A DNA stretch of 64,000 nucleotides from Niastella caeni. Its GTDB lineage: Bacteria; Bacteroidota; Bacteroidia; Chitinophagales; Chitinophagaceae. A program made the position numbers and the translations under genes. The stretch covers positions 1 through 64,000 of the forward strand of contig NZ_STFF01000003.1 in the NCBI RefSeq assembly GCF_004834005.1, read 5' to 3'. Numbering within the stretch: position 1 is the stretch's first letter; every line of letters starts with the position of its first letter. The notes beneath the pieces were generated by a model that saw nothing but the letters and a program-made list of their open reading frames with translations, did no database searches and had not been told where the DNA came from. Of this stretch, positions 52,787 to 62,259 are shown piece by piece.

Positions 52787-53320
52787 TCATAATTTCTGAA
52801 TTTCCGACACTACCGTCATTTCGCGATCGCAAAACCGGATGTTTTTGAAGCTTGTCTTGTCCTCCAGGTGAATAACGTATATTAGCGGCTTTAAAAGTTG
52901 CTCAATTTCTTCTACCAACAGGATGTTATAATCGAAATAAACCGATCTTACCTGTGCGCGCAGGTCCCTATCCATTTTGGCTTCATCGTACTGCCGTATG
53001 GTATGCAACCACTTGCCTTTCTTATCATAGGTCACCAGGTACAACACGCCGTTTTCAGTAAACCGGGCCCGGTACCCGTCTTTTATTTGATACCAGGCTT
53101 CATTATCAACATGCTGCCAGGTGCTTTTAAAATTCCTGACTGCTTTGATGGGAATATGCCGGAAATCGGCCATGGTGTTGTGGGGAGAAGAGGCGGGCTC
53201 ATTCGCCAGAGCTGCTACATTTTTGTAATCCTGTTTTTTCATGTCAGGCTGGGCATGCGCCAACATAGTGGTAATAAAGAATACGCTACAGGCAACCAGG
53301 GGTACAAACAAATTTTTCAT
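52787..53320 (-). CDS. PepSY-like exported protein
   Basis: 177-residue protein with a signal peptide (MKNLFVPLVACSVFFITTMLAHAQ). The core AVRNFKSTWQHVDNEAWYQIKDGYRARFTENGVLYLVTYDKKGKWLHTIRQYDE fits the BLIP/PepSY-like fold of putative inhibitor or sensor proteins. A cluster of Asp/Arg follows (MDRDLRAQVRSVYFDYNI). Function unknown, presumably periplasmic. Single gene, transcribed in the same direction as the porin. Confidence 0.65.
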   Translation of the reverse strand: MKNLFVPLVACSVFFITTMLAHAQPDMKKQDYKNVAALANEPASSPHNTMADFRHIPIKAVRNFKSTWQHVDNEAWYQIKDGYRARFTENGVLYLVTYDKKGKWLHTIRQYDEAKMDRDLRAQVRSVYFDYNILLVEEIEQLLKPLIYVIHLEDKTSFKNIRFCDREMTVVSEIQKL

Positions 53321-53505
53321 GTTGATTCAAAGGGTTAACACAGCAACAATCGATAGCAGGGCTTTTTTTAATGGTGCAACATGAGCTTATGACGAAATAG
53401 ATACTAAGGAAGGAATAATGCAATGTTAACAGCTAAGAGGATGTCAGCAAGATACAAAACAATTTTTATGCCTGCAATTTTTTAAGCGTACTACCCACAA
53501 TTAAA
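53321..53505. other. Intergenic gap upstream of the PepSY-like gene
   Basis: No gene or clear motif seen; presumably carries the promoter of the PepSY-like gene. Confidence 0.35.
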
Positions 53506-53530
53506 AGAGTCCCGCCAACGGCAGGACTCT
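53506..53530 (-). terminator. Hairpin terminator downstream of GH3 gene
   Basis: AGAGTCC and GGACTCT arms with an inner GCC/GGC pair, 28 bp past the GH3 stop codon, followed on the minus strand by TTTTAA. Confidence 0.7.
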
Positions 53531-53557
53531 GGTAGTGTTTATCTTAGGTGAGCTTCT

Positions 53558-55954
53558 TTATTTTCCTACTTTCAGTTCTACTTTTTGTACATCGGTTGAA
53601 TTGCGGCCTACCATACATTCAAAGATACCATCTTCTACGACATATTGCATCTCGGCATTCCAATAAGCCAGCTTGCTGGCATCGATGGTAAAGGTAACCG
53701 TTTTGGTTTGTCCGGGCTCAAGGGTAATGCGCGCAAAATCTTTCAACTCCTTCACAGGTCTGGTTACACTGCTTATTTTTTGACGAATATACAATTGTAC
53801 AATTTCATCGCCCTTCATGCTGCCCGTATTGGTAACGTCTACTTCAACAGTACCATACACTTCAGGAATTGAAGTCAAAGGCATGGATGCCAGTCCGGTC
53901 TTTTTAGTTGCAGTAGTTGTTGGCATTATCAGGCGGGGTTTTGAATAATTATAAGTCGTATAACTTAAGCCATGCCCGAAGGGGAACAAGGGCTTTTTTT
54001 CTTCTGCTACATAGTCAAAGAACCGCGCGCTGGGTTTATGGTTATAGAAAACAGGCACTTGTCCGGTTGATTTGGGATAGGTGATCGTAAGCTTTCCCGA
54101 TGGATTGGCATCGCCAAACAGGATGTTAGCAAAAGCATTACCGGCTTCTTCGCCCATAAACCAGCCGTCTACAATAGCCGGTACATTCTGAACCACCCAG
54201 GGTATGGCCAACGGACGGCCATGCATTAAATAAACCACTACTGGTTTACCGGTGGCAACAATGGCTTTCACCAGTTCTTCCTGCTGGCTTTGCAAACGCA
54301 GATCGGCCATATCGCCAAAGTGATTGGGTCCCCAGGCCTCGCGCGACAATTGCTCGTTCTCCCCTATGGCTACCACTGCCACATCTGCCTGCTGTGCGGT
54401 CTTCACTGCTTCATCGATCAACTGCGCATTTTCTTCTTTTGAAGGAAAGATAATGGTATCGATGTACTGGTAATTGTTCTGGCTGATGGAATCGCCATTT
54501 ACAGTAATGCGGCAACCTTTTGCATACAACACTTCCGCACCTTGTGCTTTATTCTTTATGCCTTCGAGCAACGAAACATTTTTGTTCGGCAAACCTGAAT
54601 AATCGCCCAGGAAGTTTACGGCTGCCATGGGCCCTACTATTGCTATCTTTTTGTATTGATCTTTCTTAAGCGGCAACAGGTTACCAGTTGCAGTTCCAAA
54701 TGGCGCATTCTTCAAAAGTACCATTGACTCTTCGGCAATTTTCAATGCCAGTTGACGGCCTTCGGTATTCGCTGCATTTTGTTTGGCCAGTTCCAGGTCA
54801 ATAGGTTGCGTTTGTTCAAACAGGCCCAGCCTGAATTTCAGTTCCAGTATTTTGGCTACGGCGCTGTCAAGCTCTTTTGTACTGATCTTGTTTTCTTTTA
54901 CCAACGCGCCCAGGTGGCGGTAATTAACGCCATAAGGCAGGTCGGTAGTTACGCCGGCATTGAATGCTTTAAGCGCCGCCGCTTTTTGATCAACCGCTAT
55001 ATAATGTTTATTCCACAACTGATCGATCCCGAACCAGTCGCTTACCACAATGCCATTATAACTCCATTCTTTGCGCAGTACATCTTTCAGCAACCATTTA
55101 TTGGCGTGGGAAGGCATACCATCTATTTCATTATAAGAAGCCATGATACCGGCGGGGTTGGCATATTTAACACAGAGGCGGAACGGTTCCATATGCGCTT
55201 CGCGGATAACACGTACAGAATAGTTGGCGGGCGCCTGGTTGGTGCCACTCTCCGACTGGCCGTGTCCGGAGAAATGCTTTAGGGTGGCCGCTACATGATC
55301 GGGAGCAATTACGCCATTGTTGCTGCCCTGGAAACCTTTTACGATAGCGCTGCCCAGCATACCGCATAAATAAGGATCTTCTCCCAGCGTTTCACCGGTA
55401 CGCCCCCAGCGCGGGTCGCGGCATACATCCACTACAGGCGCCAGCACCATACTGGTTCCCCGTACACGTGCCTGTTTGGCGGCGTGGGTGTATATTTTCT
55501 CCAACAGGTTCATATCCCAGGAGCAGGATAAACCAATGCCATGCGGGAACACATCAACCTGGCGCTGTACCAGTCCGTGGTGGGCCTCATCTATAAAGAT
55601 GATGGGAATGCCAAGCCTGGTTTTCGTACGTAAATATTCCTGCAAGCGGTTGCGGGCGGCAATGGTTACTTCCATGGTTTCGTCAAAAGCCGGGTTAATC
55701 ATGCCCATGCCATTCTTGTACAGGGAATCTAATTTGGGCGTATTATTAAATAATTTATCATCCAGTTTGGGCCGGCCGGCGTGCATGGTTTGCAACTGGG
55801 CCACTTTTTCTTCCAGCGTCATGCGGGAGAGCAGATCAGCTACCCGTTTGGCTACGGGTTGTTTAGGATCTTTGTAAGCAGGTTGTTGCGCATAAGAAAA
55901 GCTATGGCAACAAAAAAGACAGGAAACGACAAGCGTAACAAATTTCATTTTCAA
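53558..55954 (-). CDS. bglX: Glycoside hydrolase family 3 beta-glucosidase
   Basis: Secreted enzyme of 798 residues with a signal peptide (ending YAQ). GH3 N-terminal barrel at about 40-370 with SRMTLEEKVAQL, FIDEAHHGL, DVCRDPRWGRTGETLGEDP, KHFSGHG and the nucleophile Asp in GIVVSDWFG near residue 305; C-terminal alpha/beta sandwich at about 405-640; fibronectin-III-like domain at about 700-790 (VDVTNTGSMKGDEIVQLYI). It releases terminal beta-linked glucose or xylose from oligosaccharides in the periplasm. The bglX name is by family resemblance; substrate specificity is not shown. Confidence 0.9.
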   Translation of the reverse strand: MKMKFVTLVVSCLFCCHSFSYAQQPAYKDPKQPVAKRVADLLSRMTLEEKVAQLQTMHAGRPKLDDKLFNNTPKLDSLYKNGMGMINPAFDETMEVTIAARNRLQEYLRTKTRLGIPIIFIDEAHHGLVQRQVDVFPHGIGLSCSWDMNLLEKIYTHAAKQARVRGTSMVLAPVVDVCRDPRWGRTGETLGEDPYLCGMLGSAIVKGFQGSNNGVIAPDHVAATLKHFSGHGQSESGTNQAPANYSVRVIREAHMEPFRLCVKYANPAGIMASYNEIDGMPSHANKWLLKDVLRKEWSYNGIVVSDWFGIDQLWNKHYIAVDQKAAALKAFNAGVTTDLPYGVNYRHLGALVKENKISTKELDSAVAKILELKFRLGLFEQTQPIDLELAKQNAANTEGRQLALKIAEESMVLLKNAPFGTATGNLLPLKKDQYKKIAIVGPMAAVNFLGDYSGLPNKNVSLLEGIKNKAQGAEVLYAKGCRITVNGDSISQNNYQYIDTIIFPSKEENAQLIDEAVKTAQQADVAVVAIGENEQLSREAWGPNHFGDMADLRLQSQQEELVKAIVATGKPVVVYLMHGRPLAIPWVVQNVPAIVDGWFMGEEAGNAFANILFGDANPSGKLTITYPKSTGQVPVFYNHKPSARFFDYVAEEKKPLFPFGHGLSYTTYNYSKPRLIMPTTTATKKTGLASMPLTSIPEVYGTVEVDVTNTGSMKGDEIVQLYIRQKISSVTRPVKELKDFARITLEPGQTKTVTFTIDASKLAYWNAEMQYVVEDGIFECMVGRNSTDVQKVELKVGK

Positions 55955-56313
55955 CAGTTAATTTATTAGATAAGCAAATGGTCATGTCGCCTCATACTTT
56001 CGCGTGAATATGAGACCTAACAAACGGGTTCGAATGAAATTTGGTTGGGGGATTGCTTAGAAGAGCCTGAAGGTAGGAAAAAAAATGAAATTGGCTGAAA
56101 CTGTATCCGATATGTCAATCTCCCATAATATTATATAGGTTCTGCGCTTTTTGTATACATGCAATCAGCACATTGTTTGAATATTTGTCAACATATTCAC
56201 CCAGAATTTGATGTTTTTTCATTTTTAACCTCACTATTAGAAAAAACACACATAAAACCCTTATAATCTGACTATATTTTAAGAATTTTGCAACTTGATT
56301 TAAATTATATAAA
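55955..56313. other. Divergent promoter region between GH3 and leuC
   Basis: 359 bp, AT-rich, no gene. Holds both promoters by position; several TATATTT/TATTTG strings exist, but none has a convincing -33 partner. No leucine leader peptide or T-box-like structure was recognised. Confidence 0.4.
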
Positions 56314-57717
56314 ATGAGCAAAACCCCCGCTGCATTATTCGACAAAGTATGGGATTCGCATGTGGTCAGGCATATAGAAGATGGCCCCGATGTGTTGTTT
56401 ATTGACCGGCATTTTATTCATGAGGTGACCAGCCCGGTAGCATTTTTGGGCCTGGAAAGCCGGGGATTGAAAGTGATGTTCCCCGAGAAAACCTTTGCAA
56501 CAGCCGATCATAACACCCCCACCATTAACCAGCACTTGCCCGTTCAGGACGCATTATCTGCCAATCAGTTGAAGGCCCTGGAAAGCAATTCGGCTAAATA
56601 TGGTATTTCACACTGGGGACTGGGCAATCCTAAAAATGGTATTGTGCACGTTGTGGGTCCCGAAAACGGTATTACCCTTCCGGGTATGACCATCGTTTGC
56701 GGCGATTCGCATACTTCTACCCATGGTGCATTTGGCGCTATTGCATTTGGTATCGGTACTTCTGAAGTTGAGATGGTACTTTCTTCCCAATGTATTATGC
56801 AGCCCCGCCCCAAGAAAATGCGCATTAACGTAAACGGCAAGCTGGGTAAAGGCATTACGCCCAAAGACGTGGTGCTGTTTATTATTTCAAGACTCACCGC
56901 TGCCGGTGCAACCGGTTATTTCGTAGAATTTGCCGGTGATGTTTTTGAGAACATGAGCATGGAAGGTAGGATGACCGTTTGTAATATGAGTATTGAAATG
57001 GGCGCCCGTGGTGGGATGATCGCTCCTGATGAAACCACATTCGCCTATATTAAAGGCCGCGAAAAAGCGCCCAAAGGCGAAGCCTGGGATAAAGCGTTGG
57101 CTTTCTGGAAATCGCTGAAAACCGAAGAAGGCGCTTTCTTTGATAAAGAACATACTTTCAGCGCTTCCGAAATTGAACCCATGATCACCTACGGAACCAA
57201 TCCGGGTATGGGTATTGGCATTACCAAACGCATTCCTAGTGCAGAACAAATTGGCAGCGGCCAGGCCAGCTTCGACAAATCGTTAGCCTATATGGATTTC
57301 CATGAAGAAGAAAGCATGCTGGGCAAGAAAGTTGATTATGTGTTCATTGGTAGTTGCACCAACGGCCGTATTGAAGATTTCCGCGCGTTTGCTTCTGTGA
57401 TAAAAGGCCGTAAAAAAGCCGATCATGTTACAGCCTGGATAGTGCCCGGTTCGCACATCGTTGAACAGCAAATTAAAGAAGAAGGCATTCTGGATATTCT
57501 TACAGAAGCCGGCTTCCAGTTGCGTCAACCCGGTTGTTCAGCCTGTCTGGCGATGAATGATGACAAGATCCCCGCCGGCAAATACGCTGTGAGCACCAGC
57601 AACCGCAACTTTGAAGGTCGTCAGGGTCCCGGCGCAAGAACCATGCTGGCCAGTCCGCTGGTAGCGGCTGCAGCTGCGGTCACAGGATTTGTTACCGATC
57701 CGAGAGAGTTGATCTAA
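56314..57717 (+). CDS. leuC: 3-isopropylmalate dehydratase large subunit
   Basis: Aconitase-family enzyme of 467 residues that isomerises 2- and 3-isopropylmalate in leucine biosynthesis together with LeuD. Visible: [16 protein letters not shown], the [25 protein letters not shown] block near 130-150, the Fe-S cluster Cys in [12 protein letters not shown] near 350, and [15 protein letters not shown] near 410, giving the three cysteines of the [4Fe-4S] cluster. First gene of the leuC-leuD-synthase-leuB group. Confidence 0.96.
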   Translation: MSKTPAALFDKVWDSHVVRHIEDGPDVLFIDRHFIHEVTSPVAFLGLESRGLKVMFPEKTFATADHNTPTINQHLPVQDALSANQLKALESNSAKYGISHWGLGNPKNGIVHVVGPENGITLPGMTIVCGDSHTSTHGAFGAIAFGIGTSEVEMVLSSQCIMQPRPKKMRINVNGKLGKGITPKDVVLFIISRLTAAGATGYFVEFAGDVFENMSMEGRMTVCNMSIEMGARGGMIAPDETTFAYIKGREKAPKGEAWDKALAFWKSLKTEEGAFFDKEHTFSASEIEPMITYGTNPGMGIGITKRIPSAEQIGSGQASFDKSLAYMDFHEEESMLGKKVDYVFIGSCTNGRIEDFRAFASVIKGRKKADHVTAWIVPGSHIVEQQIKEEGILDILTEAGFQLRQPGCSACLAMNDDKIPAGKYAVSTSNRNFEGRQGPGARTMLASPLVAAAAAVTGFVTDPRELI

Positions 57718-57879
57718 ATGCAGTTTCTAGTTTTTGGTTTATAGTTTATGGTTCATTATTGCCGCACTCGCGGAGTGATTGAAGCCTTCCGGTCGTTTGA
57801 ACGGGAACAACCAGAAACTAAAAACAATAAACCAGAAACAGTAACTACAAACCACAAACAACAAACGACAAACAGAACA
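57718..57879. repeat. Inverted word repeat between leuC and leuD
   Basis: AGTTTTTGGTTTATAGTTTA at about 57728-57747 is imperfectly mirrored by AAACTAAAAACAATAAACCA and further AAACCACAAAC copies at 57816-57865. A long imperfect hairpin in an operon spacer is unusual. Confidence 0.55.
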
Positions 57880-58473
57880 ATGGCTTACGATAAATTTACA
57901 GTACTAAAGAGCACCGCGGTACCTATGCCTATCGAGAACGTAGATACCGATCAGATCATTCCGGCCCGTTTCTTAAAAGCCACCGAGCGCAAAGGATTTG
58001 GCGATAACCTGTTTCGCGACTGGCGCTTTGAAGGTGACGGCACGCCTAAAAAAGATTTTGTACTGAACAATCCCATTTACACCGGTAAAATACTGGTAGG
58101 TGGTAAAAACTTCGGAAGTGGAAGTAGCCGTGAGCACGCCGCCTGGGCCATCTACGATTATGGATTCCGTTGCGTAGTGAGCAGCTTTTTTGCCGATATC
58201 TTCAAGAACAATTCATTGAACATTGGCATATTACCGGTACAGGTAAGCGAATCGTTCCTCGATCAGATATTCAAAGCAATAGAAGCCAATCCCAAAACGG
58301 AGCTGGAAGTAAACCTGGCCGAGCAAAAGATCTCCATCGTTGGCGGTGCATCAGAATCATTTGAGATCAATGGCTACAAGAAGCACAATATGATGAATGG
58401 CTTCGATGATATCGATTTTCTGCAAAGCCTGAAATCTGATATCCAGTCATTCGCAGTAAATAGCATCTATTAG
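57880..58473 (+). CDS. leuD: 3-isopropylmalate dehydratase small subunit
   Basis: Protein of 197 residues (start MAYDKFTVL at 57880; the upstream frame runs through repeats). Swivel-domain partner of LeuC: VDTDQIIPARFLKATERKGFGDNLFRDWRF and the substrate-contacting GKNFGSGSSREHAAWAIYDYGFR near residue 80, NSLNIGILPVQ near 115. Follows leuC after 162 bp of repeat-bearing spacer. Confidence 0.96.
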   Translation: MAYDKFTVLKSTAVPMPIENVDTDQIIPARFLKATERKGFGDNLFRDWRFEGDGTPKKDFVLNNPIYTGKILVGGKNFGSGSSREHAAWAIYDYGFRCVVSSFFADIFKNNSLNIGILPVQVSESFLDQIFKAIEANPKTELEVNLAEQKISIVGGASESFEINGYKKHNMMNGFDDIDFLQSLKSDIQSFAVNSIY

Positions 58474-58572
58474 AAATTAAAAATTAATAATGAGGAATAA
58501 GAAATGAAAAAGTAAAAGCCCGGAGTTTTACTTTTTCATTTTTAATTTTTAATTCCTCATTCCTCATTTAGT
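58474..58572 (+). repeat. Inverted repeat between leuD and the synthase gene
   Basis: AAATGAAAAAGTAAAA (58502-58517) and TTTTACTTTTTCATTT (58526-58541) are perfect 16-bp arms; further out, ATTAAAAATTAATAATGAGG and TTAATTCCTCATTCCTCATT are looser inverted copies. The synthase start codon follows immediately (58573). May terminate or attenuate leuCD read-through. Confidence 0.7.
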
Positions 58573-60099
58573 ATGTCTAGTGACCAGCGACGCATAGAGA
58601 TTATGGATACCACACTCCGCGATGGTGAACAAACCAGCGGCGTGTCGTTCTCCCCTACCGAAAAGCTAACGATTGCCCAACTGCTTTTAACAGAAGTAAA
58701 AGTTGACCGCATTGAAATTGCATCGGCGCGTGTAAGTGAAGGTGAATTGGCCGCCGTAAAAGCCATTACCAAATGGGCAAAGGCCAATGGTTTATTAAAC
58801 CGGGTAGAGGTGCTCACCTTTGTCGATGGCGATGTGTCTATTCAATGGATGCAGCAGGCCGGCGCCAAAGTGATGAACCTGCTTACCAAAGGCTCGCTCA
58901 ACCACCTCACCCACCAGTTAAAGAAAAAACCCGAGCAACATTTTGCTGAAGTAGCGGAAGTGATCAGCCTGGCCAGGAAAAAAGGACTGGAAAGCAACGT
59001 ATACCTCGAAGACTGGAGCAATGGTATGCGCCACTCGCGGGAGTACGTATTTCAATATCTCGATTTTCTGCAAAAGCTGCCGATCAAACGCGTCATGTTA
59101 CCCGACACCCTGGGTGTACTTACCCCCTCGGAAGTAAAAGAATACATTTCGGCTATTGTAGAACGCTATCCCAATACACATTTTGATTTTCATGCACATA
59201 ATGATTACGACCTGGGCACTGCCAATGTACTGGAAGGCGTAAAAGCCGGCGCGCATGGCATTCATCTTACCATTAATGGTATGGGAGAAAGAGCGGGTAA
59301 CGCGCCTCTTGCCAGTGCGGTTGCCGTGCTGAACGATTTTTTACCGGAAGTAAAAACTTCGGTGGCAGAAGCATCGCTGTACCGCGTAAGCAAGCTGGTA
59401 GAAACCTTTTCGGGTTTCCGCATACCGGTTAACAAACCGGTGGTGGGCGAAAACGTGTTCACGCAAACAGCGGGCATCCATGCCGATGGCGATAAAAAGA
59501 ACAAATTATATTTCAGCGACCTGATGCCGGAGCGTTTTGGCCGCCAGCGCAAGTATGCACTCGGCAAAACCAGCGGCAAGGCCAATATTGAAAATAACCT
59601 GGCGCAATTGGGTATTCAGTTAAGTGAGCCCGATCTGAAAAAGGTAACGCAGCGCATTATTGAACTGGGCGACAAGAAGGAAGTGGTTACACAGGCCGAT
59701 CTGCCGTATATCATTTCCGATGTGATCGACAGCAAGAACATTGAAGAAAAAGTACGGATCGATAATTACGTACTCACCCATACCAAAAGCCTCCATCCTT
59801 CGGCAACACTGAAGATCTCGATCAACGGCGAATTACATGAAGAGCATGCGCAAGGCGACGGACAATACGATGCCTTTATGAATGCGCTGAAGAAAGTATA
59901 TAAAAAGTTGAAACAGGACCTGCCTGTGTTAACGGATTATGCAGTGCGTATTCCGCCCGGGGGCAAAACAGATGCCTTGTGCGAGACCGTTATTACCTGG
60001 AAAAGCGCTAACGGGAAAGAATTCAAGACCCGCGGGCTGGATAGCGATCAAACGGTTGCAGCGATAAAGGCGACGCAGAAGATGTTGAATCTTATTTAA
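58573..60099 (+). CDS. 2-isopropylmalate / (R)-citramalate synthase family (LeuA/CimA-like)
   Basis: Condensing enzyme of 508 residues. Catalytic HMGL-like barrel: MDTTLRDGEQTSGVSFSPTEK near residue 11, metal-binding HAHNDYDLGTANVLEGV near 210, and GMGERAGNAPLASAV near 236. The C-terminal LeuA-type dimer/regulatory domain occupies about 390-505. Acetyl-CoA is condensed with 2-oxoisovalerate (LeuA, leucine) or pyruvate (CimA, isoleucine); the acceptor cannot be told from sequence alone, so no symbol is given. The position between leuD and leuB fits either, since LeuBCD serve both routes. Confidence 0.9.
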   Translation: MSSDQRRIEIMDTTLRDGEQTSGVSFSPTEKLTIAQLLLTEVKVDRIEIASARVSEGELAAVKAITKWAKANGLLNRVEVLTFVDGDVSIQWMQQAGAKVMNLLTKGSLNHLTHQLKKKPEQHFAEVAEVISLARKKGLESNVYLEDWSNGMRHSREYVFQYLDFLQKLPIKRVMLPDTLGVLTPSEVKEYISAIVERYPNTHFDFHAHNDYDLGTANVLEGVKAGAHGIHLTINGMGERAGNAPLASAVAVLNDFLPEVKTSVAEASLYRVSKLVETFSGFRIPVNKPVVGENVFTQTAGIHADGDKKNKLYFSDLMPERFGRQRKYALGKTSGKANIENNLAQLGIQLSEPDLKKVTQRIIELGDKKEVVTQADLPYIISDVIDSKNIEEKVRIDNYVLTHTKSLHPSATLKISINGELHEEHAQGDGQYDAFMNALKKVYKKLKQDLPVLTDYAVRIPPGGKTDALCETVITWKSANGKEFKTRGLDSDQTVAAIKATQKMLNLI

Positions 60100-60112
60100 G
60101 GGATAGAGGGAA

Positions 60113-60637
60113 CGAGGCATAAAGGCATAGAGGCAACGGGGGAATACATTTTAATGAGGATTGCGAGTGGGCTAACATTTTTAACCCAAACTTGCAAGCA
60201 TGACAAACGTAAGAACTTATAGAGATTTGATTGTTTTGCAAAAGTCAATGATATTAGTTACTGACATTTATTCAGCCTCAAAGTCATTTCCAACAGATGA
60301 ATTATATTCGCTACGAGCCAGTTACGGCGATGTGCAATATCAATCCCAAGCAACATTGCCGAGGGTTATGGAAGAAATTCTACAGCCGATTATAAGCGTT
60401 TTTTACAAATTGCTACAGGTTCTTTATTTGAATTGCAAACACAAATTGAAATTGCAGCTAACCTGAAGTATCTTGCAGCAGAAAAATTCAATGCTTTGTT
60501 TAATGAAGCAAAGGAAATTGAATATATGTTGATAGCTTTAATAAAAAAAATTTAAGAGTAAAAGGATAAATAAGACAGGCTGTGGCTTATTGTATTTCCT
60601 TTATGCCTTTATGCCTTGTTGCCTTTATGCCTTTAAA
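60113..60637. repeat. AAGGCATAAAGGCA word repeats flanking a pseudogene
   Basis: GAGGCATAAAGGCATAGAGG at 60114-60133 and the inverted CCTTTATGCCTTTATGCC at about 60598-60615 with TTGTTGCCTTTATGCCTTT to 60634 flank the four-helix-bundle pseudogene. Related words recur near 62400-62459. Confidence 0.6.
60200..60555 (+). pseudogene. Four-helix-bundle protein (S23-type), frameshifted
   Basis: The N-terminal frame reads TNVRTYRDLIVLQKSMILV...SFPTDELYSL and then shifts. From about 60315 the other frame continues TSQLRRCAISIPSNIAEGYG, GRNSTADYKRFLQIATGSLFEL and ends ...EIEYMLIALIKKI-stop at 60553-60555. Together they make the full four-helix-bundle/23S rRNA-intervening-sequence-type protein (about 118 residues). 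The simplest explanation is loss of one A near 60313 (TCGCTACGAGC from TCGCTAACGAGC). It interrupts the leu gene group between the synthase and leuB. Confidence 0.8.
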
Positions 60638-60646
60638 AATTAAAAT

Positions 60647-61720
60647 ATGGCAAATAAAAGAATCTTAATTGTACCTGGAGATGGAATAGGCCAGGAAGTT
60701 ACCGCAGTTGGTAAAAAAGTTTTAGATAAGATCGCTGCAAAATTCGGACACACATTTACATACGACGAAGCATTGATCGGTCACGTGGCCATTGAAGCAA
60801 CTGGAAATCCCCTGCCGGATGAGTCACTTGAGAAAATGCGCAAATCAGATGCCGTGTTGTTTGGCGCTGTAGGGCATCCCAAGTACGATAACGACCCGTC
60901 TGCCAAAGTACGTCCTGAACAAGGACTGCTGAAAATGCGTAAAGAACTGGGCTTGTATGCCAACTTACGTCCCATTAAATTATTCGATGAATTGTTGGGT
61001 GCATCCAGCATTAAACCCGAAATATTAAAAGGCGCCGACATCTTATTCTTCCGCGAGCTTACCGGTGATATTTATTTTGGTGAGAAAGGCAGAAAGAACA
61101 ATGGCGATACCGCTTACGATGTTGCTGAATACAGCCGTTACGAAGTAGAACGCATTGCCCGCAAAGCATTTGAAGCTGCCCGTACCAGAAGAAAGAAATT
61201 ATGCTCTGTAGATAAAGCCAATGTAATTGAAACCAGCCGCCTGTGGCGCGAAGTGATCCAGAAAGTAGCAAAGGATTACCCCGATGTAGAAGTGGAGCAT
61301 CAGTTTGTAGATGCTACGGCTATGCTGCTGATAAAAGATCCCCGTCGATTTGATGTGGTGGTAACCGCCAACCTGTTTGGTGATATCCTTACCGACGAAG
61401 CATCGCAAATTGCAGGCTCAATGGGTATGCTGGCATCAGCTTCAGTTGGCGATGGAACAGGCGTATACGAACCCATTCACGGTTCAGCGCATGATATTAC
61501 CGGTAAGGGCGTAGCCAATCCGCTGGCATCTATATTATCAGCCGCATTGTTGCTGGATATTTCATTTGGCATGAAAGCCGAATCAGAAGCGGTTATCAGT
61601 GCAGTAGATAAAGTGTTGAAAGCAGGTTTCCGCACCCGCGATATCGCCGATGCACAAACTCTGGCCAACAAAATATTAGGTACAGACGCGATTGGCGAAG
61701 AAGTGTTGAAGTTTTTGTAA
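60647..61720 (+). CDS. leuB: 3-isopropylmalate dehydrogenase
   Basis: NAD-dependent decarboxylating dehydrogenase of 357 residues that forms 2-oxoisocaproate precursors in leucine biosynthesis. Visible: ILIVPGDGIGQEV at the N-terminus, VLFGAVGHPKYD near residue 70, RPEQGLLKMRKELGLYANLRPIK near 85, FRELTGDIYFGEKG near 135, the NLFGDILTDEASQIAGSMGMLASAS motif near 245, and EPIHGSAHDITGKGVANPLA near 280. Last gene of the leu group, closed by a 23-bp hairpin. Confidence 0.96.
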   Translation: MANKRILIVPGDGIGQEVTAVGKKVLDKIAAKFGHTFTYDEALIGHVAIEATGNPLPDESLEKMRKSDAVLFGAVGHPKYDNDPSAKVRPEQGLLKMRKELGLYANLRPIKLFDELLGASSIKPEILKGADILFFRELTGDIYFGEKGRKNNGDTAYDVAEYSRYEVERIARKAFEAARTRRKKLCSVDKANVIETSRLWREVIQKVAKDYPDVEVEHQFVDATAMLLIKDPRRFDVVVTANLFGDILTDEASQIAGSMGMLASASVGDGTGVYEPIHGSAHDITGKGVANPLASILSAALLLDISFGMKAESEAVISAVDKVLKAGFRTRDIADAQTLANKILGTDAIGEEVLKFL

Positions 61721-61730
61721 TTCGTCTTAG

Positions 61731-61786
61731 GACGTAATATAATTAAAGGGTCTTCTTTGCAGGAGACCCTTTAATTATATTACGTC
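61731..61786 (+). terminator. Perfect 23-bp hairpin downstream of leuB
   Basis: Arms 61731-61753 and 61764-61786 are fully complementary over 23 bp (beginning GACGTAATATAATTAAAGGG) around a 10-base loop. The stem is long and AT-rich apart from GGGTCT/AGACCC near the loop. It probably terminates the leu transcript and may also act on the remnant gene converging from the right. Confidence 0.85.
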
Positions 61787-61881
61787 GTATGATATTGATT
61801 AATAAATTGAGCAGAAAGCCCGCTATCGCAGGGCTAAAAATCTTCTATTACGGTGTACTTGGATACATTCTTCTGCCAATG

Positions 61882-62259
61882 TTAAAATCGAGGATAATTT
61901 TCAACCTTTATAAATTGCACCTTCACCTTTTTATTCTTTACATTCTTAAGCAGTACAGACTTTTCGAGCTTTCTTTTTCTATTGTCATAATTAAACCCAT
62001 CCTTGAAGGCTAAGTCTGGCATTTGAAATACGATATTTTCTTTCTTGAGATAAGCAGACAGTTCTCCGCCATCTCCATCCAGGAATATTAACCCATCGTA
62101 TTTATTGACCAATTGTTCAAATGTACTGCCAACCTTTATGCTATCTGCAGTATAAAATTTAGGTGAATTAGTTGTGATACTGATCGCATTTTTTTTGTCA
62201 GGATCTGCTTCTATTGATATAAAATGATTTTTATTCAGGTATAACGTATTGCGATCTTT
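61882..62259 (-). pseudogene. C-terminal remnant of an exported-protein gene
   Basis: Open frame of 125 codons with no initiation codon in its first 49 (open from the stop at 62260-62262). It reads NTLYLNKNHFISIEADPDKKN, ISITTNSPKFYTADSIKVGSTFEQLVNKYDGLIFLDGDGG and ends KVENYPRF. The SPKFYTADSIKVGSTFEQLVNKY part resembles the repeat-like core of Bacteroidota secreted proteins of unknown function. The 5' part, including any signal peptide, has been lost, so it is probably not expressed. Confidence 0.6.

Noticed and set aside
56115..56345. Minus-strand ORF upstream of leuC
   Set aside because: It overlaps the leuC start and the AT-rich promoter region and has no recognisable features.
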